Positions 1 through 5,471 of a DNA stretch of 5,471 bases are shown one piece after another. Both the position numbers and the translations under genes were made by a program. This DNA is from an uncultured Ruminococcus sp. GTDB taxonomy: Bacteria; Bacillota_A; Clostridia; Oscillospirales; Acutalibacteraceae. Where the stretch lies: positions 1 to 5,471 of the forward strand of contig CACYEJ010000250.1 of assembly GCA_902773395.1 (NCBI GenBank), in the 5' to 3' direction. The notes beneath the pieces were generated by a model. The model saw only the letters and a program-made list of their open reading frames with translations. It had not been told where the DNA came from and made no database searches. Positions within the stretch are counted from its first letter, which is position 1. The number at the start of each line of letters is the position of its first letter.

Positions 1-1
1 C

Positions 2-1900
2 AGTTTTGACCAGCAATATGAAAATGCAGACAAAACCAGGCCGATTGTATGCTTTGGTTCATTTCAAGATTTGTTGGGCACAACGCCATCTGGGGGTATT
101 AAGCCTAAGAATGAGTGGATCCACACGACCAATTGGGACCTTGTCATATTCGACGAGTACCATTTTGGAGCTTGGCGGGACAATTCCAAGAAGTTGTTTG
201 AATCACCTGATGAAGAAAAAGCCTATGATTTTGATGTAGAAAGGTATAAGGAAGACGAAGCCGCGGATGCCTATGATGAATCCTTTATACAGATAACAAC
301 CAGTTACTACTTATTCCTCTCAGGAACTCCTTTTAGAGCAATTAATAGCGGCGAGTTCATCGAGGAGCAGATCTATAACTGGACTTATTCAGATGAGCAA
401 AGAGAAAAGAAAAACTGGAAAGGTCCTAACAATCCATATGAATCTCTTCCTCAAATGGTAATGATGACCTACCGCATGCCGGAAAGTATAACCCAAATTG
501 CGTTACAGGGAGAATTTGACGAATTTGATTTGAATGTTTTTTTCTCCGCTACTGGTGAGGGAGATAATGCAAAATTCACGTATGAAAGTGATGTCCAGAA
601 ATGGCTAGATCTCATTCGTGGATCATATATTCCTGCTAGTGTTGATGAGATGAAACAGAACCAGGGCAGACGTCCTCCTATGCCTTACTCCGATGCCGAT
701 TTGCTAGATATACTCACACACACAATTTGGTTTTTACCCAGTGTGTCTTCTTGCTATGCCATGGCAAACTTATTACAAAAGAGCCAGAATTCATTTTATA
801 GGGACTATAAAGTGATTGTGTGTGCGGGGGCAAAAGCAGGAATAGGTGTAGATGCACTAACGCCTGTATTGAATACCATGGGAAATCCTCTGGAGACAAA
901 AACAATTACCTTATCTTGTGGCAAGCTGACTACTGGAGTAACAGTAAAACCGTGGACAGGTATTTTTATGCTAAGAAACCTGAAAAGCCCTGAAACGTAC
1001 TTTCAGGCAGCATTTCGGGTTCAATCACCGTGGGTTATTAAAAATGCTAACAATGAGAATGTTGTTCTGAAACGAACTTGTTATGTGTTTGATTTTGCTC
1101 TCGATAGAGCACTTTCTCAGGTTTCTGACTATAGTTGTAGGCTGAATTATGAAGAAAGTAATCCCGAAAAGAAAGTGTCTGAGTTTATAAAGTTTTTACC
1201 TATTCTGGCATATGATGGTGCGAAAATGGTTGAAATTGACGCCCAAGATGTGCTGGATATCGCAACTTCGGGAACAACTGCAACACTATTGGCAAAACGG
1301 TGGGAATCTGTTCTCCTTGTAAATGTTGATAATGAAACGTTGAAACGTTTGATGGCAAATCAAGCGGCGATGGACGCACTTATGAGCATTGAGGGGTTCA
1401 GATCTCTTAATGCAGATATCGAATCTATTATTAATAAGTCAGAAATCATCAAGAAAGCAAAGACAAAGGCCGGAGACAAACCGACTCCGGAAGAAAAGAA
1501 AAAGATATCTGAAGAGGAAAAAGAACGACGTTCACTAAGAAAACAGATACAAGAAAAACTGATCAAGTTTGCAACGAGGATCCCTATTTTTATGTATCTG
1601 ACAGATTACCGCGAAAGCACGTTAAAAGACGTTATCACGCTATTAGAACCGGCGTTGTTTAAGAAAGTCACTGGGCTCTCTGTAAAGGACTTTGCACTAC
1701 TGTGCGAACTGAATGTTTTTAACGCAACTCTTATGAATGACGCCATTTTTAAGTTTAAACGATATGAAGATAGCAGTCTTTCTTATACCGGAATTGATAT
1801 GCATAAGGATGAGGCGGTTGGTGGATGGGATACAGTTTTGCGTAGAGAAGAATATGAGAAGCTCTATTACCATCAACAAGCATCTCTGGATCAACAATAA
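2..1900 (+). CDS. SF2 DEAD/DEAH-type restriction helicase, C-terminal part (5' end cut by window)
   Basis: The frame is open from base 2, so the protein enters from outside the window; 632 residues are visible, and the TTG at 71 is only an internal leucine. An ATP-dependent DNA translocase of the restriction-enzyme (Res-like) type is predicted. Seen in order: a RPIVCFGSFQDL stretch (residues 14-25) before motif II; motif II DEYH at 51-54 inside VIFDEYHFGAW; an acidic insert of about 50 residues; motif III-like SGTPF at 107-111; motif V TTGVTVKPW from 310; and motif VI QAAFRVQSPW at 335-344 with the presumed arginine finger R339. Residues 345-632 form a C-terminal extension with a lysine/glutamate-rich, probably coiled-coil stretch at about 479-520. 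Walker A (motif I) is upstream and unseen, as is any N-terminal nuclease domain; no nuclease motif is evident in the visible part. The stop lies 11 bases before the methyltransferase start, implying one operon. The helicase assignment is firm; a role in restriction is inferred from motif style and neighbours. Confidence 0.9.
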   Translation, partial: SFDQQYENADKTRPIVCFGSFQDLLGTTPSGGIKPKNEWIHTTNWDLVIFDEYHFGAWRDNSKKLFESPDEEKAYDFDVERYKEDEAADAYDESFIQITTSYYLFLSGTPFRAINSGEFIEEQIYNWTYSDEQREKKNWKGPNNPYESLPQMVMMTYRMPESITQIALQGEFDEFDLNVFFSATGEGDNAKFTYESDVQKWLDLIRGSYIPASVDEMKQNQGRRPPMPYSDADLLDILTHTIWFLPSVSSCYAMANLLQKSQNSFYRDYKVIVCAGAKAGIGVDALTPVLNTMGNPLETKTITLSCGKLTTGVTVKPWTGIFMLRNLKSPETYFQAAFRVQSPWVIKNANNENVVLKRTCYVFDFALDRALSQVSDYSCRLNYEESNPEKKVSEFIKFLPILAYDGAKMVEIDAQDVLDIATSGTTATLLAKRWESVLLVNVDNETLKRLMANQAAMDALMSIEGFRSLNADIESIINKSEIIKKAKTKAGDKPTPEEKKKISEEEKERRSLRKQIQEKLIKFATRIPIFMYLTDYRESTLKDVITLLEPALFKKVTGLSVKDFALLCELNVFNATLMNDAIFKFKRYEDSSLSYTGIDMHKDEAVGGWDTVLRREEYEKLYYHQQASLDQQ

Positions 1901-1901
1901 T

Positions 1902-1906
1902 AGGAG
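1902..1906 (+). promoter_or_regulatory. Ribosome binding site for the methyltransferase gene
   Basis: AGGAG sits 5 bases before the ATG at 1912, immediately after the helicase stop codon (TAA 1898-1900). It supports this ATG as the start and suggests translation closely linked to that of the helicase gene. Confidence 0.8.
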
Positions 1907-1911
1907 CGCTT

Positions 1912-4425
1912 ATGAAAACGTACATCAGTCTGTTTAGCAGTGCAGGCATCGGTTGCTATGGATTCAAAGAAGCAGGGTTTGAATGCATCGCCACAAATGA
2001 ACTCATTGAACGGCGGCTTGCCATCCAAGTCGCTAACAGGAAATGCAAATATTCGTCTGGATACCTTTGCGGAGACATAACAAAAGAGGAAACGAAAGAC
2101 CAACTGCGCCAAGAAATAGCTATGTGGCAAAAAAAGGAGAAGCTGAAAAGGGTTGATGTCGTAATAGCGACTCCTCCATGCCAAGGTATGTCAGTAGCAA
2201 ATCACAAAAAGAAAGCAACGGAGATTGTCAGGAATTCTCTTGTCGTTGAATCTATTAAGATTATCACTGAGATTCAACCGCGCTTCTTTGTGTTTGAGAA
2301 CGTACCTGCTTTCATGAAAACAATCTGTACTGATGTTGATGGCGTAGATAAACCTATTGCAGAAGCAATTGAGTCTAATCTTGGAAATAACTATTCTTAT
2401 GCTTCTAGAATCATAAACTTCAAGAACTATGGTGCATGTTCTAGTAGACAGCGCACTCTGGTTATTGGTGTATCTAATGATTATGCAGATGAAGTATCAC
2501 CTTTTGAGTTGTTCCCTAGATTAGAACCAGAACGCACACTTCGAATGGTGATAGGAGATCTTCCCTCTTTAAGTGTCTTAGGAGAAATCGATCCTGACGA
2601 TATCTATCATTCTTTCCGGCGGTATCCGGAGCATATGCGTGCCTGGATAACTGATTTAAGAGAGGGAGAGTCGGCATTTGATAACCCTGATGACAATAAG
2701 AAGCCGCACCAAATTGTTGATGGGGAAATAGTAATAAACCAACAGAAAAACGGGGACAAATATAAGCGGCAGTACTGGGACAAGGTTGGCCCTTGTGTTC
2801 ACACAAGAAACGATCAGCTGGCAAGTCAAAACACCATTCATCCCTCTGATGACCGTGTTTTCAGCATCAGAGAATTAATGCGAATGATGACGATTCCTAG
2901 TTCTTTCCGTTGGACAGACCATTCTCTTGAAGAATTGAACAATATGGATCAAGAGCAAAAGCAATCATATCTTCATGAGAATGAGATGACGATACGTCAA
3001 TCCCTCGGTGAGGCAGTTCCAACATCTATCTTTTATTCTATTGCGGTGAAGATAGGTGAAGCACTGTCATATAAAAAACCAAGGAGTGCTGAGTATTCTC
3101 AGATTATCAAGACATATAATTGCTCATCGCCTACTGATGCTGTTTCGTTCATAAATACTAATCCGCTTGGTCTCTCACTCTCCTCATTATCCAGAGTAGC
3201 GGAGTTGGCAAATACGAATAGAACAGAGGCGGCAGCTTTCTATACAAACAAGGCTCTTATCACGGAAATGATTAAGCTTCTTCCAGATTTAGAAAGCGAG
3301 ACCATTCGTATATTGGAGCCCTCTGTCGGCGTGGGTAACTTTATTCCAATGCTTATCAAAAAGTATGAGAATAAAACCATTCTTTTGGACATCGTTGATA
3401 TTGATGCGAACAGCATAGAAATTGCCAAAGCGTTAATCGAGAAGTCCGGAGTGCCGGAAAGCTGTAAGATAAATTATATAGTCGACGATTTCCTCACGCA
3501 TGAATTTGAAACGGAGTATGACATTGTAATTGGTAATCCTCCGTTTGGGAAAATGAAAGGGTCTGATAAAAAGCTGGCCGTTTATAAAGCAGCAGCTATC
3601 AACAAGCAAACTAATAATATTTGCTCTTTCTTCCTTGATAAAGCGCAGTCGTTAGGGCACTACATTGCCTTGGTATTCCCCAAGTTCGTTTTGAACACTC
3701 CAGAGTTTGCTCCGACTAGGGCATATTTACGAGATAAAAATGTATTCGGGATCATTGACTTCGGAGAAAAGGGATTTCCAGGAGTTCTTATCGAAACTAT
3801 CGCGCTATTTGTTGATACTAAAAAGAAAGCGAGATATACAAAGGTTCGTTCTGCAACAGATCGAATCGAAATGGTTCAGCCCCAAAATTATATATTCGAT
3901 AAGAATTTACCTTATTGGATCATTTATAGGGATACGCAATTTGACGAGGTCTATTCCAAGATGGAGTTTGGTGTATTTGATGTATTTCGTGATCGGCAAA
4001 TAACAAATACCATTCTTGAAGACAACCCATCTCTTATTCGAGTAATAAAAGCTAGAAATATTAGTGACGATGGAAAAGAGCTACTTAGCATTCCCGGTTA
4101 CGATGCGTATATCTCGGAAGAAAAAGCTTCCACTCTTAGCGTTTATCAGTTTCTAAATGCTCCTAATGTTTATCTTACACCTAACATGACTTATTACCCC
4201 AGGGTGATGCCTAAGCCTCGGAACACCTTGGTGAATGGATCTGTAGCAATCTTGATTCCTCGTTTACTGTTGCCGGTTACCGAAAAACAGCTTTCGTATT
4301 TTTCTTCGGACGAATATCGTTCGTTCTACTGGACAGCAAGAAATCATCAGACTAGGTCAATAAACATCGATTCCTGCTCAGTCTATTTCTTCGGATTGCT
4401 AAAGGAACGATACAACAATGAATGA
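1912..4425 (+). CDS. Fused C5-cytosine and N6-adenine DNA methyltransferase
   Basis: A single 837-residue protein with two methyltransferase modules, both using S-adenosylmethionine. Module 1 (about 1-388) is a C5-cytosine enzyme: motif I LFSSAGIG at 7-14, motif IV TPPCQG at 87-92 with catalytic C90, motif VI FENV at 128-131, motif VIII SSRQR at 177-181, a variable target-recognition region at about 190-295, then motif IX (RVFSIRELMRMMTIP, 315-329) and motif X GEAVP at 366-370, where the usual GNAVP asparagine is glutamate. Module 2 (about 430-837) is of the N6-adenine, Eco57I/TaqI-like gamma class: FYT at 443-445, SAM-binding EPSVGVGNF at 469-477, an acidic DIVDID stretch at 493-498, catalytic NPPF at 542-545, and a C-terminal region of about 200 residues that is likely the target-recognition domain. 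All key residues are present, so both modules look active. ATG 1912 is chosen for its AGGAG site and because motif I follows within a few residues, as usual for the family. Protection of host DNA from the neighbouring nuclease is inferred. Confidence 0.93.
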   Translation: MKTYISLFSSAGIGCYGFKEAGFECIATNELIERRLAIQVANRKCKYSSGYLCGDITKEETKDQLRQEIAMWQKKEKLKRVDVVIATPPCQGMSVANHKKKATEIVRNSLVVESIKIITEIQPRFFVFENVPAFMKTICTDVDGVDKPIAEAIESNLGNNYSYASRIINFKNYGACSSRQRTLVIGVSNDYADEVSPFELFPRLEPERTLRMVIGDLPSLSVLGEIDPDDIYHSFRRYPEHMRAWITDLREGESAFDNPDDNKKPHQIVDGEIVINQQKNGDKYKRQYWDKVGPCVHTRNDQLASQNTIHPSDDRVFSIRELMRMMTIPSSFRWTDHSLEELNNMDQEQKQSYLHENEMTIRQSLGEAVPTSIFYSIAVKIGEALSYKKPRSAEYSQIIKTYNCSSPTDAVSFINTNPLGLSLSSLSRVAELANTNRTEAAAFYTNKALITEMIKLLPDLESETIRILEPSVGVGNFIPMLIKKYENKTILLDIVDIDANSIEIAKALIEKSGVPESCKINYIVDDFLTHEFETEYDIVIGNPPFGKMKGSDKKLAVYKAAAINKQTNNICSFFLDKAQSLGHYIALVFPKFVLNTPEFAPTRAYLRDKNVFGIIDFGEKGFPGVLIETIALFVDTKKKARYTKVRSATDRIEMVQPQNYIFDKNLPYWIIYRDTQFDEVYSKMEFGVFDVFRDRQITNTILEDNPSLIRVIKARNISDDGKELLSIPGYDAYISEEKASTLSVYQFLNAPNVYLTPNMTYYPRVMPKPRNTLVNGSVAILIPRLLLPVTEKQLSYFSSDEYRSFYWTARNHQTRSINIDSCSVYFFGLLKERYNNE

Positions 4426-4490
4426 GGAATCATTCTGTCTAGCTACTTCGACACCATTAGTTACAATGGAGTGATTAGAGAGGTGCGATT
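4426..4490 (+). promoter_or_regulatory. 65-base spacer with ribosome binding site for the HNH gene
   Basis: This is the longest non-coding gap within the operon. GAGAGG at 4478-4483 lies 7 bases before the ATG at 4491 and is the probable Shine-Dalgarno site; an in-frame stop (TAG 4476-4478) rules out an earlier start. A short inverted repeat, CCATT (4454-4458) and AATGG (4465-4469) around a 6-base loop, could form a weak hairpin but has no T-run, so it is not a terminator. TACAAT at 4462-4467 resembles a -10 box, but no -35 partner stands at normal spacing. Confidence 0.6.
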
Positions 4491-5270
4491 ATGAGGAAAT
4501 ACAACAAACTATCTTTCAATGATGATCATGAGTTTTTTGAAACATTGGGCTTCCTTTCTCGTGATGATTCAATCTTTGATTTGCGGCAGGAACGAAACGA
4601 GGAAGCTGGCGCATGGGGCTCTCAAATAAGGTTCTATTGGAAGACGCAAGCCGATATTTCCAGTTTACCTCGTCCGCTGCGGGAGGCTTTTTCCATTCCA
4701 AGTCATGATTCCCAGCGACGAATCAGTGAAACCAAATTCGTTCGTGAACTTGCTGATCATCATAGTTTTTCAAATTTCGATGAGACATCGTATATTACAC
4801 ATTGGACAAAAACCTCTCTCAATGATGTGTTAGCGACTGTCCCAGAGGAATATGTGAATGATTTTTGGAGAGGTTACCATTGGAATTATGAGATAGAAAA
4901 GAAGCTTCAGGCTGGCGTTAATCCCAACTGGGACGAAACAACTCATCAGGTTGCTGAAGTAGAGGGTGCCGCAAAGGGCTACTACGTCACCAAATATGAA
5001 CGTAAAAAAGCAAACCGTGACGCGGCAATTAGAATTCATGGGTGCTTCTGCAACATTTGTGGTTTTGATTTTGAGAAAACGTATGGAGAAATAGGAAAAG
5101 CTTTTATTGAAGTTCATCATATCAAGCCACTCGCAGCTTTAGATGAAGAGGTTGTTATAGATCCACAAACAGATTTAATATGCGTATGTTCTAATTGTCA
5201 TCGAATGTTACATCGTTTTACTGATTACATGGTAGCAGTTGATGAATTAAAAAGGCGTATTAATAACTGA
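4491..5270 (+). CDS. HNH endonuclease with unrecognised N-terminal domain
   Basis: A 259-residue protein, probably the DNA-cutting subunit of the system. The C-terminal part (about 180-245) is a zinc-stabilised HNH (beta-beta-alpha metal) fold: CNIC supplies C187 and C190, EVHHIKPL holds the catalytic-type pair H209-H210, and CSNCHRMLH supplies C233, C236, H237 and H241. The four cysteines match the zinc-knuckle type seen in McrA-like HNH proteins. The first 180 residues match no domain I recognise; they are rich in aromatic and charged residues (for example GAWGSQIRFYWKT at 40-52) and could serve in DNA or partner recognition. No signal peptide or membrane segment is seen. The start at ATG 4491 has GAGAGG 7 bases upstream. 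Following a methyltransferase with a helicase before it, the likely role is cleavage of unmodified DNA. A modification-dependent McrA-like activity is the main alternative but fits less well beside an apparently active methyltransferase. Confidence 0.9.
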   Translation: MRKYNKLSFNDDHEFFETLGFLSRDDSIFDLRQERNEEAGAWGSQIRFYWKTQADISSLPRPLREAFSIPSHDSQRRISETKFVRELADHHSFSNFDETSYITHWTKTSLNDVLATVPEEYVNDFWRGYHWNYEIEKKLQAGVNPNWDETTHQVAEVEGAAKGYYVTKYERKKANRDAAIRIHGCFCNICGFDFEKTYGEIGKAFIEVHHIKPLAALDEEVVIDPQTDLICVCSNCHRMLHRFTDYMVAVDELKRRINN

Positions 5271-5274
5271 GCCC

Positions 5275-5279
5275 GGAGG
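5275..5279 (+). promoter_or_regulatory. Strong Shine-Dalgarno site fixing a TTG start
   Basis: GGAGG, five bases after the HNH stop codon and 7 bases before TTG 5287. The consensus match and spacing are what decide the TTG start of the downstream gene; the next in-frame ATG (5356) would remove the first 23 residues. Confidence 0.8.
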
Positions 5280-5286
5280 CATCATC

Positions 5287-5471
5287 TTGAAATACTATAC
5301 TATCTATAGGGACGACGAGATTGTTGCATTTGGATCTTCTACCGAATGTACAAAAATGCTCGGCCTAAAGGATTTGAGACAGTTTTATGCGTTTGTGTCA
5401 AAAGCCCGATCCGGAATTAGGAAGCGTTTCGCCATCATTGCCGAAGAAATAGATGACGATAAAGATGACGA
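5287..5471 (+). CDS. Small hypothetical protein, 3' end cut by window
   Basis: An open frame starts at TTG 5287, 16 bases after the HNH stop, and runs off the right edge after 61 codons and two bases. The protein begins MKYYTIYRDDEIVAFGSS, a predicted beta hairpin, followed by an alanine-poor helical stretch (about residues 19-44, with TECTKMLGL and then a region ending KARSG) that could be helix-turn-helix-like, then a strand RFAIIAEEI and an acidic tail. This pattern of a short Y-x-I-Y strand, a G-S/T-x-E-C/A helix and a basic segment recalls small uncharacterised proteins of Bacillota phages and plasmids; that likeness is from memory, not a search. No function is assigned. It may belong to the same transcript or be an unrelated mobile-element gene bordering the defence cassette. 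Confidence 0.75.
   Translation, partial: MKYYTIYRDDEIVAFGSSTECTKMLGLKDLRQFYAFVSKARSGIRKRFAIIAEEIDDDKDD

Noticed and set aside
71..73. TTG as the start codon of the helicase
   Set aside because: The same frame continues upstream to the window edge with helicase-like sequence (RPIVCFGSFQDL), there is no ribosome binding site before it, and motif I would be missing. The gene is cut by the window, not started here.
6..239. A 77-codon open frame on the + strand at the left edge
   Set aside because: It overlaps the helicase frame, which is open from base 2 and carries conserved helicase residues across this stretch; the alternative frame shows no recognisable protein pattern.
2516..2824. Antisense open frame of about 100 codons within the methyltransferase gene
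   Set aside because: It lies opposite well-conserved C5 methyltransferase sequence, has no recognisable motif and looks like a shadow of the coding strand; the same holds for the other antisense frames at 1891-2184 and 4830-5120.
4462..4467. TACAAT as the -10 box of an internal promoter for the HNH gene
   Set aside because: No -35-like hexamer lies 16-18 bases upstream (4439-4444 is CTAGCT) and no extended -10 TG is present; a single 5-of-6 match in AT-rich DNA is expected by chance.
4454..4469. Inverted repeat CCATT/AATGG as a terminator between the methyltransferase and HNH genes
   Set aside because: The stem is only five base pairs, AT-rich, and has no following T-run.
1..5471. CRISPR array, tRNA, insertion-sequence ends or long repeats
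   Set aside because: No regularly spaced repeats, cloverleaf-like sequences, terminal inverted repeats or transposase motifs were noticed; almost the whole window is covered by the four coding regions.

Overview
The window holds most of a compact restriction-modification-type operon, all on the + strand. It is probably from a Bacillota (Firmicutes) genome. The reasons are an AT-leaning composition, strong GGAGG-type ribosome binding sites, a TTG start behind such a site, and a final small gene whose style recalls small proteins from Bacillota phages and plasmids. No rRNA, tRNA or other taxonomic marker is present, so this placement is tentative.

Layout: (1) from the left edge to 1900, the C-terminal 632 residues of a superfamily 2 helicase of the restriction-enzyme type; motif II (DEYH), a motif III-like SGTPF, motif V and motif VI are visible, while Walker A and everything upstream lie outside the window. 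(2) 1912-4425, an 837-residue protein that joins a complete C5-cytosine DNA methyltransferase (PCQ, ENV and RQR motifs) to a complete-looking N6-adenine-type methyltransferase (FYT, EPSVGVGNF and NPPF motifs) with its own C-terminal region. (3) 4491-5270, a 259-residue protein with an unrecognised N-terminal half and a C-terminal four-cysteine zinc-type HNH nuclease domain. (4) 5287 to the right edge, the first 61 codons of a small hypothetical gene with a TTG start. The gaps between genes are 11, 65 and 16 bases, each downstream gene has its own Shine-Dalgarno sequence, and no convincing terminator or promoter is visible, so the set reads as one transcription unit that starts upstream of the window.

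Working model (inference): the dual methyltransferase marks host DNA, possibly on two different bases or in two different sequences. The helicase (translocase) and the HNH nuclease act on DNA lacking the marks, most likely invading phage or plasmid DNA. The combination of SF2 helicase, fused C5+N6 methyltransferase and separate HNH nuclease does not match the classical layouts of Type I (HsdR/M/S), Type III (Mod/Res), BREX or DISARM as I know them. This is the part of the window most worth following up, although related loci may already be catalogued as unclassified restriction-modification systems.
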